Source: Psychroflexus gondwanensis ACAM 44
GTDB taxonomy: Bacteria > Bacteroidota > Bacteroidia > Flavobacteriales > Flavobacteriaceae
Assembly: GCF_000355905.1 (NCBI RefSeq)
Contig: NZ_APLF01000009.1
Span: forward strand, 303,297-367,296
Reading direction: 5' to 3'
Length of the DNA stretch: 64,000 nt
Part shown: piece after piece, positions 17,406 through 26,956 of the stretch
Numbering within the stretch: position 1 is the stretch's first letter
How the letters are laid out: each line of letters begins with the position of its first letter
The notes under the pieces: generated by a model
The model's input: the letters and a program-made list of their open reading frames with translations, nothing else
What the model was told of the DNA's origin: nothing
The model's database searches: none
Position numbers and translations under genes: made by a program

Positions 17406-19917
17406 ACCCTTTATAAGATTTCTTTTTTTAATACTGCTAATCTTGTCGGTCAATTCTCTTTTTGGCCAATCTTCTGAAAAGTTAAGTCTTGTTGAGTTAC
17501 TTGTTACCCTAGAAGATAAATACGGTGTGTCCTTCAATTATTTGTCTGAAGAGTTGTCTGATGTTAGAGTTCTTGCTCCTCAAAACGTTGAACTTAAGTT
17601 AGATTTAAAGTTTTTAGAACAACAACTTCCTCTTGAGTTTACTTTTGTAACTGAAAAAAATATAAGCATTTCTTATAATAGGAATCTTAAGTGCTATACA
17701 TTCTTAAATGCAAATTCGCTGTCTCCTGTTTCTGGAGTGGGAATATACCAGAATACTAAGATTTTGGGAGAATCTAACGGCATGGGCAAAGTCTTTGTCG
17801 ATTCTACCTTTGAGCTATCAGAACTAAAATTCTATCATCCTAAGTATTTCAATACCAGAGGAGCACAAACTCAATCAAATGCAGAAAACTGTAGTATTAT
17901 TTATCTTTTTCAAGAAATTCAACTTGATGAAATTCTTTTGCAGGACTATTTAACCAAGGGTATATCCTTAAATACAGACAACAGTATACGTATAGTGCCT
18001 CAAGAGTTTGGTGTACTTCCTGGTCTCATCAACGCAGATGTTCTTCACAGCTTGCAATATGTTCCAGGCATCGTGAATACAGATGAAACTATCGCCCAAA
18101 TTAATGTTAGAGGAGGAACACACGATCAGAATTTGGTGCTTTGGAATGGCGTACGACTTTATCAAACTGGTCATTTCTTCGGGATGATTTCTGCCGTGAA
18201 TCCTTTGGTTAACAATACTATTGATGTTTATAAAAATGGAAGTTCTGCTTTTTTCGACGAAGGGGTATCTTCGGTTATAAATATTACCTCTAGAGAACAT
18301 ACATTGGATTACACTACTCAATTTCAGCTTAATTTTTTGAGTGCAAACGCAAGTTCATTTTTAGAATTAGGCGACAAGTCAACCTTACAGCTTACGGCAA
18401 GGCGTTCGCTTACAGATGTATGGCAATCTCCTACTTACGATAGATTTACGGATAAAGTATTTCAAAATACCGAGATAGAAGACTTAGGTTTAGGTAATAC
18501 AAATACTATAACCACAGAACAGAGTCTCCAATTTTATGATGCTTCTTTACAATATCAATATAGTTTCGATAATAATAGCACATTACATGTAGATGTATTA
18601 GGTATTCAAAATAATTTGGTTTTTAACGAAGTATTAGAAACTAATTCGCAACAAAAGCAAAACGATTTTAAACAAGAAAACTTTCTTTTGAATCTAGATT
18701 ACAGTTTTCCTTGGAACGCAACAAATTCAACTCACATTAGTCTTACTTCTTCATTCTATAAGTTGGATGCTACCAATCGGTCTGTTTCCTCCAACCAGGT
18801 TTTAAATCAACTAAATCAAGTGACCGATCTTGGATTGAACTTGAAGAATGACCATCAATTATCAGAACAATTCATACTCAATACGGGCTATCAATACAAA
18901 GAAGTAGGAGTGAGAAACGATAATGTGGTAATTTCACCAGATGTTATCCAAAGAGAAAAGAGGGTGCTCACCACTCATTCTGCTATAACGGAGTTGAATT
19001 ATACCTCCAAAAATGAAAAAGTAATGACTCGCTTTGGTCTTCGCGGAAAATATTACTCTGAGTTTGACGAGGTAAGGATAGAGCCAAGATTTAGTTTTAG
19101 CTATCAGATGCATAGCCATTGGCGATGGAACATTTTAGCAGAGCAAAAAAATCAAACTCTCACTCAAGTGATCGATCAGCAGCAAGATTTTTTTGGATTG
19201 GAAAAGCGGCGTTGGATTTTGGCAGATGAAAATAATTTTCCTATAATCAATAATCTCCAATACGAGCTTGGACTAAATTTCAATAAAAAGGGATGGTTGT
19301 TTCAGGGAAGCATATACCATAAGCAAGTAGAAAGTATTTCTTCAAGCAGTCAGGGCTTTCAAAATCAATTGGAGTTTTTGCGGTTAAGCGGAAATTATGA
19401 GGTTTTTGGCGTCGAGTTACTTGCTCAAAAAAGAGTTAATCAGTTCATTTTTTGGGTCAACTTTTCTATAATGGATAATAGTTATGATTTCGAAAGTTTT
19501 GATCCTCAGCAGTTTGCTAATAATTTTGAAATCAGACAAAGCTCAGCTTTTGGAATAAGCTACGACTCAGATGAGCTCAAATTGTCTTTTGGTGGGCGCT
19601 ACTTCTCAGGAAAGCCTACCACAGATATAGATCTTGAAAATCCAATTTTATCTCCACAAACCAATCCAAGTCTCAATTTTTTAAGCCCAAACGAAGCCAA
19701 TTTGCGGGATTACTTTCAGCTTAATTTTACAGGAAGTTATACGTTCAACCTTGATACTACAGCCTTGGAAACTGGCTTGAGTATTTTGAATCTTTTGAAT
19801 AGTAACACCTTAACCAATCAGTTTTTCAGGCTAGATGAGTCTGGATCCACTGTAGAAAATATTCGCGTCAGAAATTTAGAGTTGACCCCAAACCTTTTCT
19901 TGACTTATCGGTTTTAA
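17392..19917 (+). CDS. TonB-dependent receptor with N-terminal STN signalling domain
   Basis: About 841 residues from the ATG at 17392, which gives a signal peptide (FLFLILLILSVNSLFGQ); an upstream in-frame start lies deep inside fecR. Order of parts: STN secretin/TonB short domain (about 28-90, LVELLVTLEDKYGVSFNY), a degenerate carboxypeptidase-like spacer, the plug (about 200-300, with INVRGGTHDQNLVLWNGVRLYQ split by short loops), and a 22-strand type barrel ending LFLTYRF. The outer-membrane transporter for an unknown ligand also signals to the FecR/FecI pair upstream. No SusD-type partner follows, so polysaccharide uptake is less likely than an iron complex or a small ligand. Confidence 0.9.
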   Translation: MRPDKPFIRFLFLILLILSVNSLFGQSSEKLSLVELLVTLEDKYGVSFNYLSEELSDVRVLAPQNVELKLDLKFLEQQLPLEFTFVTEKNISISYNRNLKCYTFLNANSLSPVSGVGIYQNTKILGESNGMGKVFVDSTFELSELKFYHPKYFNTRGAQTQSNAENCSIIYLFQEIQLDEILLQDYLTKGISLNTDNSIRIVPQEFGVLPGLINADVLHSLQYVPGIVNTDETIAQINVRGGTHDQNLVLWNGVRLYQTGHFFGMISAVNPLVNNTIDVYKNGSSAFFDEGVSSVINITSREHTLDYTTQFQLNFLSANASSFLELGDKSTLQLTARRSLTDVWQSPTYDRFTDKVFQNTEIEDLGLGNTNTITTEQSLQFYDASLQYQYSFDNNSTLHVDVLGIQNNLVFNEVLETNSQQKQNDFKQENFLLNLDYSFPWNATNSTHISLTSSFYKLDATNRSVSSNQVLNQLNQVTDLGLNLKNDHQLSEQFILNTGYQYKEVGVRNDNVVISPDVIQREKRVLTTHSAITELNYTSKNEKVMTRFGLRGKYYSEFDEVRIEPRFSFSYQMHSHWRWNILAEQKNQTLTQVIDQQQDFFGLEKRRWILADENNFPIINNLQYELGLNFNKKGWLFQGSIYHKQVESISSSSQGFQNQLEFLRLSGNYEVFGVELLAQKRVNQFIFWVNFSIMDNSYDFESFDPQQFANNFEIRQSSAFGISYDSDELKLSFGGRYFSGKPTTDIDLENPILSPQTNPSLNFLSPNEANLRDYFQLNFTGSYTFNLDTTALETGLSILNLLNSNTLTNQFFRLDESGSTVENIRVRNLELTPNLFLTYRF

Positions 19918-20009
19918 TAAAAAGTTTCTTTTCTTCTGAATATTTTACCGTTCATCTTAAGTATTCAACTGTTCGTCAATTAATTAAGAATACAATGAAG
20001 CTTTCATTC

Positions 20010-20017
20010 TATTTTTG
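20010..20017 (+). promoter_or_regulatory. Promoter -7 element of the DUF2141 gene (TATTTTTG)
   Basis: A perfect TAnnTTTG match 24 bases upstream of the ATG at 20042. No clear -33 TTG. Confidence 0.45.
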
Positions 20018-20041
20018 ATGTGAACTTAAAACCCAAACATC

Positions 20042-20458
20042 ATGAACACTATTGTAAAATTAATGACCTTAGCCTTACTATTTTCTCTTCAAAGTCTTGT
20101 AGCTCAAGACAAGGGAGATTTAACCATTAGATTTGAAAATGTAAAGGATACTAAAGGAGAACTTTATGTTGGAATTTTTGAAAAGGACAATTTCTTAAGA
20201 ATACCTACTATTGGAAAAATAGTAAAAGTAGATGAAAAAGGCTCAGAAGTGACCTTTGAAGACGTGGCTTACGGCTCTTACGCGATCTCAGTATATCATG
20301 ACCTTAATGGAAATCAAACAATGGATCGTGAGTCAGATGGAATGCCCTCAGAACCTTGGGCGATGTCTGGAACTATAGATCCCAATCAATATCCAACTTG
20401 GGACGCAGCTAAATTTGATTTAAAGTCAAAAAAACAAGAATTTCTTCTTAAGTTTTAA
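20042..20458 (+). CDS. DUF2141 domain-containing secreted protein
   Basis: 138 residues: signal peptide about 1-21 (LLFSLQSLVAQ), then one DUF2141 domain (about 26-137) with the typical LTIRFENVKDTKGELYVGIF start, GSYAISVYHDLNGNQTMD, and the closing PWAMSG. The DLNGNQTMD loop is a conserved acidic patch of the family. Periplasmic or outer-membrane associated; function not established. A terminator follows, so it is monocistronic. Confidence 0.9.
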   Translation: MNTIVKLMTLALLFSLQSLVAQDKGDLTIRFENVKDTKGELYVGIFEKDNFLRIPTIGKIVKVDEKGSEVTFEDVAYGSYAISVYHDLNGNQTMDRESDGMPSEPWAMSGTIDPNQYPTWDAAKFDLKSKKQEFLLKF

Positions 20459-20464
20459 TAAAAT

Positions 20465-20508
20465 AAAAAGATCTGACTTGGAATTTACTTTCAAGTGAGG
20501 TCTTTTTA
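20465..20508 (+). terminator. Rho-independent terminator after the DUF2141 gene
   Basis: AAAAAGATCTGACTTG pairs, with two mismatches, with CAAGTGAGGTCTTTTT and ends in a T tract followed by ATTTG. Confidence 0.75.
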
Positions 20509-20544
20509 TTTGCGTATTTTTTATTTAAAAGTCAAAGTTTTTGT

Positions 20545-20552
20545 TATTTTTG
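20545..20552 (+). promoter_or_regulatory. Promoter -7 element of ppa (TATTTTTG)
   Basis: A perfect TAnnTTTG match 31 bases upstream of the ppa ATG. Confidence 0.5.
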
Positions 20553-20583
20553 CCGTCCTTAAAATTTACATAAACAAGCGATT

Positions 20584-21090
20584 ATGACATTTGACGTTTT
20601 GATAGAGATCCCAAGGGGAAGTAGAAATAAATATGAGTACGATTTTGACCTAAAACAAATCCGTTTCGATAGGATGTTACATACATCCATGATGTATCCA
20701 GCAGACTATGGTTTTGTTCCAGAGACTTTAGCTTTGGATAATGACCCTATAGATGTATTAGTGTTGTTTACCAATCCTGTTGTCCCAGGTTGTGTCGCTA
20801 GGGTTAGACCTGTAGGTGTCTTGAATATGTCTGACGAAAAAGGTCCTGACGAAAAAATTATCTGTGTTCCAGTTTCAGATCCTATGGGAGACGATGTTCA
20901 CAAATTTTCAGATTTGAATCCACACACTATTAAGGAAATAGAGCACTTTTTCAGAACGTATAAAGATTTGGAAAATAAGGAAGTTATAATTGGAAACTGG
21001 GGCGATGAGCACGAAGCTAAAGAATTAGTGGAGAAAGCCATAGCTCGTTATAAGGAAAGCGATACAGTGACTAATAACTTCAGCTTATAA
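20584..21090 (+). CDS. ppa: Inorganic pyrophosphatase (family I)
   Basis: 168 residues. Hydrolyses pyrophosphate to drive biosynthetic reactions. The family I signature is present as DNDPIDV (about 52-58; Asp 52, 54 and 57 bind metal), with the N-terminal IEIPRGSRNKYEYD substrate-lysine region, YPADYGFVP and the later KFSDLNPH and FRTYKDLE blocks. Cytoplasmic. Own promoter upstream and terminator downstream, so monocistronic. Confidence 0.96.
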   Translation: MTFDVLIEIPRGSRNKYEYDFDLKQIRFDRMLHTSMMYPADYGFVPETLALDNDPIDVLVLFTNPVVPGCVARVRPVGVLNMSDEKGPDEKIICVPVSDPMGDDVHKFSDLNPHTIKEIEHFFRTYKDLENKEVIIGNWGDEHEAKELVEKAIARYKESDTVTNNFSL

Positions 21091-21116
21091 GAGGTTATAG
21101 TATCCATAATAGTTTT

Positions 21117-21144
21117 AAGCCACTTTATTTGAAGTGGCTTTTTT
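21117..21144 (+). terminator. Rho-independent terminator of ppa
   Basis: AAGCCACTT and AAGTGGCTT form a perfect 9-bp stem around a 6-base loop, followed by a T tract. Confidence 0.9.
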
Positions 21145-21180
21145 AGTTTATAAAATCTTCTTTAATAGATTTCAAATTCC

Positions 21181-21188
21181 TATTTTTG
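21181..21188 (+). promoter_or_regulatory. Promoter -7 element of ffh (TATTTTTG)
   Basis: A perfect TAnnTTTG match 19 bases upstream of the ffh ATG, giving a very short leader. Confidence 0.55.
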
Positions 21189-21207
21189 CAGAAATATAGA
21201 TGAAATT

Positions 21208-22536
21208 ATGTTCGATAGTTTAAGTGATAAATTAGACAAAGCTTTTCATGTCTTAAAGGGACATGGCCAGATTACAGAGGTTAATGTAGCAGAGACACTT
21301 AAAGAAGTAAGAAGAGCATTGGTAGATGCCGATGTTAACTTCAAAATAGCAAAAGAATTCACTAACCTCGTCAAGGAGAAAGCTCTAGGTCAGGATGTTT
21401 TGAAGACTTTAAAGCCTAACCAGTTGATGGTCAAAATCGTAAAAGACGAGTTGACAGAATTGATGGGTGGGGATGCAGAAGAAGTTGATCTATCGGGTAA
21501 TCCCAGTGTCATTTTAATGTCTGGACTTCAAGGGTCTGGTAAAACGACCTTTTCCGGTAAGTTAGCGAATTATTTAAAGTCCAAAAAGTCCAAACAACCC
21601 TTACTAGTTGCTTGTGATGTTTATAGACCTGCAGCTATAGATCAATTGCATGTCGTTGGTGAGCAAATAGGCGTTGAGGTATTCTCGAATAAAGAAGAAA
21701 AAAATCCTGTTTTAATTGCTGAAGCTGCAATAGCTCATGCTAAGCAAAATGGACATAATGTTGTGATTTTGGATACGGCTGGGCGACTTGCTGTCGACCA
21801 AGTCATGATGAATGAAATTTCCGATATTTATAAGGCTGTAAAGCCTCAGGAAACTTTATTCGTTGTAGATGCTATGACAGGCCAAGATGCGGTCAATACG
21901 GCCAAGGCTTTTAATGATATCTTAGATTTCGATGGTGTTATTCTTACCAAATTAGACGGTGATACTAGAGGGGGTGCAGCTATTTCAATTAAGTCAGTAG
22001 TCAATAAACCTATAAAATTCATTGGTACGGGCGAGAAGATGGACGCTATAGATGTGTTCTATCCTTCTAGGATGGCAGATCGTATATTGGGAATGGGTGA
22101 TGTTGTTTCCTTAGTGGAAAGAGCTCAGGAGCAGTATGATGAGGTTGAAGCTAGAAAAATTCAAAAGAAAATTGCCAAAGACAAATTTGGTTTTGATGAC
22201 TTCTTAAAGCAGATCCAGCAGGTGAAGAAGATGGGAAGTATGAAGGATTTGATGGGAATGATTCCTGGTGCTGGTAAGATGATGAAGAATATGGATATGG
22301 ATGATGATGCTTTTAAGCATATAGAAGCAATGATTCATTCTATGACTCCACACGAGAGGGAAAATCCAACCAGTATAAATGCAAGTAGAAAGAAAAGAAT
22401 AGGGCAAGGATCTGGAACTTCGGTACAAGAGGTGAATCAACTCCTAAAACAGTTTACCCAAATGAGCAAAATGATGAAGATGATGCAAGGCGGTGGCGGT
22501 AAGAAAATGATGGAGATGATGAAAAACATGCAATAA
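21208..22536 (+). CDS. ffh: Signal recognition particle protein (SRP54)
   Basis: 442 residues. GTPase that binds signal sequences with 4.5S RNA and hands ribosomes to FtsY. N domain about 1-90, G domain about 95-295 with the P-loop GLQGSGKTTF (106-115), DTAGRLAVD and TKLDGDTRGG, then a methionine-rich M domain (about 300-442) with the RNA-binding GSGTSVQEVNQLLKQF and a Met/Lys-rich tail. Followed by folD after 15 bases, so probably co-transcribed. Confidence 0.97.
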   Translation: MFDSLSDKLDKAFHVLKGHGQITEVNVAETLKEVRRALVDADVNFKIAKEFTNLVKEKALGQDVLKTLKPNQLMVKIVKDELTELMGGDAEEVDLSGNPSVILMSGLQGSGKTTFSGKLANYLKSKKSKQPLLVACDVYRPAAIDQLHVVGEQIGVEVFSNKEEKNPVLIAEAAIAHAKQNGHNVVILDTAGRLAVDQVMMNEISDIYKAVKPQETLFVVDAMTGQDAVNTAKAFNDILDFDGVILTKLDGDTRGGAAISIKSVVNKPIKFIGTGEKMDAIDVFYPSRMADRILGMGDVVSLVERAQEQYDEVEARKIQKKIAKDKFGFDDFLKQIQQVKKMGSMKDLMGMIPGAGKMMKNMDMDDDAFKHIEAMIHSMTPHERENPTSINASRKKRIGQGSGTSVQEVNQLLKQFTQMSKMMKMMQGGGGKKMMEMMKNMQ

Positions 22537-22551
22537 CTATAATCTATACAC

Positions 22552-23436
22552 ATGACAATTCTTGACGGTAAGAAGTGCAGCAACGACATCAAAAATGAGA
22601 TTAAAGATGAAGTTGATAAAATGAAAGCTAAAGGTGAGAAAGTACCACATCTTGCCGCGGTTTTAGTTGGAAATGATGGAGCTAGTCTTACCTATGTAGG
22701 AAGTAAAGTTAGAGCTTGTGAGAGAGTTGGATTTAAATCTACCTTGGTTAAGCTATCTAGTAATATTTCAGAATTAGAATTATTAGAAAAGATAGAGGAG
22801 CTTAATCAAGATGATGATATTGATGGATTCATTGTTCAGCTTCCTTTGCCTCCTCAAATTGACACCCAAAAGGTTTTGATGCAAGTGGATCCTCAAAAAG
22901 ATGTGGATGGTTTTCACCCGACGAATTTTGGGAAAATGGCGCTAGACATGACCACTTTTATTCCGGCTACACCTTTTGGAATTTTAGAACTATTGGAAAG
23001 GTATAATGTAGACACCAAAGGAAAACATACGGTTGTGATTGGAAGAAGCCATATAGTAGGGAGGCCAATGAGCATATTGATGGGTAGGAAAGGATGGCCT
23101 GGTAACTCAACGGTTACTCTTACCCATAGTCATACCAAAAATATTACCCAAATTATAAGTCAGGCGGATATTGTGATTTCAGCTTTAGGTATTCCCAACT
23201 TTTTAAAGGCAGAAATGATACGTGACGATGCTGTTGTTATAGATGTTGGAATTACTAGAGTGCCAGACGAGAATGCTAAAAAAGGCTATATTATTACAGG
23301 TGATGTAGATTATGAAAATGTAAGTAAAAAAGCCTCTTTCATCACACCTGTACCAGGAGGAGTAGGACCAATGACGATAGCGATGTTATTAAAAAACACA
23401 CTCTTAGCTAGAGAAATGCATAGATCGAGAGAGTAA
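22552..23436 (+). CDS. folD: Bifunctional methylenetetrahydrofolate dehydrogenase/cyclohydrolase
   Basis: FolD interconverts methylene-, methenyl- and formyl-tetrahydrofolate. 294 residues. Visible motifs: the catalytic YVGSK with its lysine (about residue 51), QLPLPPQID, DPQKDVDGFHPTNFG, the dinucleotide-binding VVIGRSHIVGRPMSILM and the C-terminal TPVPGGVGPMTIAMLL. Second gene of an ffh-folD unit; it converges with the DUF1232 gene, ending 3 bases before it. Confidence 0.97.
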   Translation: MTILDGKKCSNDIKNEIKDEVDKMKAKGEKVPHLAAVLVGNDGASLTYVGSKVRACERVGFKSTLVKLSSNISELELLEKIEELNQDDDIDGFIVQLPLPPQIDTQKVLMQVDPQKDVDGFHPTNFGKMALDMTTFIPATPFGILELLERYNVDTKGKHTVVIGRSHIVGRPMSILMGRKGWPGNSTVTLTHSHTKNITQIISQADIVISALGIPNFLKAEMIRDDAVVIDVGITRVPDENAKKGYIITGDVDYENVSKKASFITPVPGGVGPMTIAMLLKNTLLAREMHRSRE

Positions 23437-23439
23437 CAA

Positions 23440-23859
23440 CTAGGATGTAGTAGTGATCTCTTCGGATCCGGCTATTTTCCAATTCTCATAATCGATTAGG
23501 TCATCATTAATCAGCTTTAGGACAAAACTAAAAACTGTGATGTCATCCAGATATCCTAGAAAAGGGATAAAGTCGGGAACCAAATCCAAAGGGTTAATAA
23601 TATAGAGAATAGTAAAAATCATTGCTGCTAAAGTCTTCCAAGGTGTTTCAGAATATTTCTTTTGCTTTACATCCTTTAGCATTTGGAACATCAGAATGAT
23701 TTTATCTTTATACTTTTTCCAATTGGGATGATTAATTTTAGCAAACAATTGATCCTTTTTATCAAAGACAGTTTCAAAATCTGTATCTGAAACAGTTTCT
23801 ATTCCTTCTTCAATAAAATTTTCGTCAACTTTCTTCTTTTTGTTTTCTGATGTTTTCAT
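23440..23859 (-). CDS. YkvA family (DUF1232) membrane protein
   Basis: 139 residues. A charged N-terminal part (about 1-70) is followed by the DUF1232 core, with the hallmark ILYIINPLDLVPDFIPFLGYLDDITV (about 92-117). One or two short hydrophobic segments. The start overlaps the end of the AI-2E transporter gene by 35 bases in another frame, suggesting translational coupling. Function of the family not known. Confidence 0.88.
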   Translation of the reverse strand: MKTSENKKKKVDENFIEEGIETVSDTDFETVFDKKDQLFAKINHPNWKKYKDKIILMFQMLKDVKQKKYSETPWKTLAAMIFTILYIINPLDLVPDFIPFLGYLDDITVFSFVLKLINDDLIDYENWKIAGSEEITTTS

Positions 23860-24895
23860 TTAATTTAATTTTTTTTTCTTTTTCAGATTCGAATTCACCG
23901 TATTCCTTCTTGTAAATCATAACGACCAGCAAGAATAAAGAGAGTAGTAAAGGTCCAAAAATTAATCCTATAAACCCAAATAAGGGCACTCCAATAATAA
24001 CTCCTATTAAAGTAATGAGTGGGTGTTCGTTGGCCATTTTCTTAAGGACAAGTAGCCTAACGATATTATCTGAAGATCCTACAATCACAAAACCATAGAG
24101 CAAAACTCCAATAGCGGAGGCTGTTTCTCCTTGGTAGTATAATAATAAAGTTACTGGTATAAAACCAATTGCGGTACCAACAAATGGAATCATTGAACCA
24201 ATTGTGGTGATGACGAACCAAAACATAGCTTCTGGAACTCCAAAAATCCAATATCCTATCAAGGAAATGATACCTTGAAAAAGAGCAACTAGAGGGATTC
24301 CAATGGCGTTTGCTTTTACTTTTTTCGCAGACTCTTTAGCGATGAGTTTTAGATTTTCTACATCAATAGGGATGTAGGTTTCCATAGATACCGTTAGCTT
24401 TTTCTGATTGAGTAGCATATAATACAATAAGAAATACATGATACTAATCGCGATAAAAACCTCAAAAGTTCCTCCAGCCAATCCTTGTAAATTATTGGAT
24501 AACCAATCGGTTACGGCAGTACTGTCAATTTTCTCTCCAAGATTAACTCCAGAGATGGTTTCAATCTGAACCAACTGAGCTTTTGCGGCTTCAATAACTT
24601 TTTCTGAATTCTGGATAGCTTTGCTAACTTTGGAAGAAAGCATAAGTATAATTCCTAAGACAGGGACAAGAACTAAAATAAAAGAGGCGACCATCAATAT
24701 GGTGACACTTAAGGTATGATTCCAGCCTCTATCGAGCATCCTTCTCATAAGACCTCTCAATAAAACATAAAAGGTAACTGCGCCTAATATTCCAGAGATA
24801 TAGGGGAGAAGTTCTGCAAAAATAAGACCTCCTAAAGAAAGGATAATCAATAGGATGAAGAGCTGTCTTACGAGTCTTGGAGAGAGTTTATCCAT
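23825..24895 (-). CDS. AI-2E family transporter
   Basis: 356 residues and about eight membrane helices in the AI-2E exporter/PerM layout: paired helices at the N-terminus, a soluble helical part (about 85-150), then GIPLVALFQGIISLIGYWIFG and the conserved IPFVGTAIGFIPVTLLLY region, ending in a charged tail (ESEKEKKIKL). Members export or exchange small molecules; the substrate cannot be read from sequence. Followed by the overlapping DUF1232 gene and preceded 2 bases away by a VOC gene on the same strand. Confidence 0.88.
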   Translation of the reverse strand: MDKLSPRLVRQLFILLIILSLGGLIFAELLPYISGILGAVTFYVLLRGLMRRMLDRGWNHTLSVTILMVASFILVLVPVLGIILMLSSKVSKAIQNSEKVIEAAKAQLVQIETISGVNLGEKIDSTAVTDWLSNNLQGLAGGTFEVFIAISIMYFLLYYMLLNQKKLTVSMETYIPIDVENLKLIAKESAKKVKANAIGIPLVALFQGIISLIGYWIFGVPEAMFWFVITTIGSMIPFVGTAIGFIPVTLLLYYQGETASAIGVLLYGFVIVGSSDNIVRLLVLKKMANEHPLITLIGVIIGVPLFGFIGLIFGPLLLSLFLLVVMIYKKEYGEFESEKEKKIKLNENIRKQKEES

Positions 24896-24897
24896 TT

Positions 24898-25329
24898 TTA
24901 TTTAGCAAAGATTTGATCCATATTTTTGAAGCTCTTAAATTCTAATGCATTTCCACTCGGGTCTTTAAAAAACATTGTAGCTTGCTCGCCTGGCTTTCCT
25001 TGGAATCTTATATAGGGTTTAATAATGAAGTCGATATTCATATTCTCTAGCCTCTTTGCGAACTCATGGAAATCATTCCATGGCAAAACAACACCGAAAT
25101 GCGGTACTGGAACTTCATGCCCATCCACCATACTAAAGGCATTTGGATTAGGTTGATGGTTTTTATCTTCGTGGATAACAAATTGATGACCAAAAAAGTT
25201 ATAATCCACCCAATGCGAATCGCTTCTGCCTTCTTTAAAGCTCAAGGTATTACTGTAAAATGACCTTGCTTTACTCAGATTATTTACGGGGACAGCAAGG
25301 TGGAAGGGGGTTAAAGAGGTCATGGTCAT
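24898..25329 (-). CDS. VOC (glyoxalase/bleomycin-resistance fold) family protein
   Basis: 143 residues of a single-module glyoxalase fold: the start LTPFHLAVPVNNLSKARSFY is the classic first beta-alpha unit, and the last strand gives FFKDPSGNALEFKSF with the metal-binding glutamate. HLAVPV contributes the first metal histidine. Substrate unknown. An ATG six bases inside is an alternative start. It lies 2 bases upstream of the AI-2E transporter and 21 bases downstream of the pseudouridine synthase gene, in a run of co-directional genes. Confidence 0.88.
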   Translation of the reverse strand: MTMTSLTPFHLAVPVNNLSKARSFYSNTLSFKEGRSDSHWVDYNFFGHQFVIHEDKNHQPNPNAFSMVDGHEVPVPHFGVVLPWNDFHEFAKRLENMNIDFIIKPYIRFQGKPGEQATMFFKDPSGNALEFKSFKNMDQIFAK

Positions 25330-25350
25330 ATCTTTTTGTAGTAATAACTA

Positions 25351-26055
25351 CTATTTGTTTGTGTATAAATCCTTTATTTCTTCTTCAGTAAGGTTTCTAT
25401 AGGTTCCTTTCTCTATGTCTAAAGTAATGTTTTTAATTCTAGTACGCTTCAGGGTTCTTACTCTATAGTCTAAAGCTTCACACATTCTTCTTATTTGACG
25501 GTTAAGACCTTGTGTCAACACAATTTTAAAACTCCTGTCGCCCAATTTCTCCACTTCACATCTTCTGGAGATGGTATCTAGAATTGGAACACCTTTTCTC
25601 ATTTTTTCAATAAACTCATCCGTTATGGTTTTGTCAACAGTAACTAGATACTCCTTGTCATGAAAATGTCTTGCTCTGAGGATATGATTCACGATTTCAC
25701 CATCATTTGTCATAAGGATGAGGCCTTCACTCATTTTGTCTAGTCGTCCTATGGGGAAAACTCGAGTAGGATAATCTACAAAATCGACAATATTGTTTTT
25801 TTCGACTTTAGAATTCGTAGTGCAAACTACGCCTTTAGGCTTATACACCGCTAGATATACTTTTTCTTCAGTCTCTTTTTCTACAAGTTTCCCATCCACA
25901 TAAACTTTATCGCCAGGGTTAACCTTAGTCCCCATTTCTATATATTCACCGTTGATGGTGACTCTACCTTGCTCCATCAATTTGTCTGCTTCTCTTCTCG
26001 AACAGAAGCCAGCTTGACTTAAATATTTATTGATTCGAATAGACTCTTTATTCAT
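25351..26055 (-). CDS. rluF: rRNA pseudouridine synthase, RsuA/RluF type
   Basis: 234 residues. An S4 RNA-binding domain at about 6-52 (INKYLSQAGFCSRREADKL) precedes the catalytic domain, with the active-site aspartate in GRLDKMSEGLILMTNDG and the later KEYLVTV and GLNRQIRRMCEAL blocks. The RluF subgroup modifies 23S rRNA; assignment to RluF over RluB or RsuA is from overall likeness and is less certain than the family. The start overlaps the upstream alpha/beta hydrolase gene by 8 bases. Confidence 0.88.
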   Translation of the reverse strand: MNKESIRINKYLSQAGFCSRREADKLMEQGRVTINGEYIEMGTKVNPGDKVYVDGKLVEKETEEKVYLAVYKPKGVVCTTNSKVEKNNIVDFVDYPTRVFPIGRLDKMSEGLILMTNDGEIVNHILRARHFHDKEYLVTVDKTITDEFIEKMRKGVPILDTISRRCEVEKLGDRSFKIVLTQGLNRQIRRMCEALDYRVRTLKRTRIKNITLDIEKGTYRNLTEEEIKDLYTNK

Positions 26056-26905
26056 GCGTGTTGGTTAAGAATTTTAAAATATCCTCTCGAATTTCATTTT
26101 TATTAAGCGAATGGCCAGCACCTTCTGTAATCTTAAGGATTGAGTCCTTTAAATTTTTATGAATTGATTTTGCGGCTTCAACTGGAGCTACTTTATCGTA
26201 CTGATCATGAATAATTAAAGTGTCTTTTTGTACTCCTTTAGCAAATTCTGCAATAGAAAATTCACTAAAGTTATAATCAAATTTTTCTTTAAAGAAAGCT
26301 TCTAAAGCAGACATGAATTTATCGTTGAGGTTTAATATGCGTTTATAATCACTCATGATTTCACTCATCTCAGATGGAGCGCCAAGCAAAACCAGTTTCT
26401 CCACTTGAGGGCTCTGCTTTAAATATTGGTTAAAAACCACTGTCATGGCTCCTACGCTATGTCCAATAATAATTTCTGGTTGGTAAAGACTCAGCAATTG
26501 ATCTAGGCATTTCGAATATAAAAGGACATTTAGTAACTTTCCTTCAGAATAACCATGTGCTGGAGCGTCGAAAGCAACTATATTAAAATCTTTTTTTTGA
26601 AGATCCTCAATAAGATCTTTCCATCTATGGGTGTTGCTGTCCCAGCCGTGAATAAGAATAACGGTTTTGCCATTACCTTTCCAATGGTAGGTTTGTATGG
26701 TTTTTGAATCATGCTCAATTGCGGTAGATTTGGCTTTATTCAAAAACACTTCCTGTTCGGGTCTTACTTTTCCTTTTCTTGGGGAAGAAAATAGTTTGTA
26801 GGCCTTCACTAAGGCTTTGTTTGGATTAACGAGATAGAGTGAACTCAACCGAAGCCCTATGATTTTTGGGAGATATTTGTTAACTATTTTCTTAGATGCT
26901 TTCAT
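26048..26905 (-). CDS. Alpha/beta hydrolase
   Basis: 285 residues. The hydrolase core runs from about 80 to 280: oxyanion region LIHGWDSNTHRW, nucleophile elbow GHSVG (serine at about 150), acid residue in HDQYDKVAP and histidine in GAGHSLNK, so the triad is complete. The first 60 residues are an N-terminal extension of unknown role. Substrate unknown. Overlaps rluF by 8 bases. Confidence 0.86.
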   Translation of the reverse strand: MKASKKIVNKYLPKIIGLRLSSLYLVNPNKALVKAYKLFSSPRKGKVRPEQEVFLNKAKSTAIEHDSKTIQTYHWKGNGKTVILIHGWDSNTHRWKDLIEDLQKKDFNIVAFDAPAHGYSEGKLLNVLLYSKCLDQLLSLYQPEIIIGHSVGAMTVVFNQYLKQSPQVEKLVLLGAPSEMSEIMSDYKRILNLNDKFMSALEAFFKEKFDYNFSEFSIAEFAKGVQKDTLIIHDQYDKVAPVEAAKSIHKNLKDSILKITEGAGHSLNKNEIREDILKFLTNTHE

Positions 26906-26956
26906 AAGCTTGGTCGGGGTAGTTGAAGGTGAACTTCAAAAATAAGACTTTATACT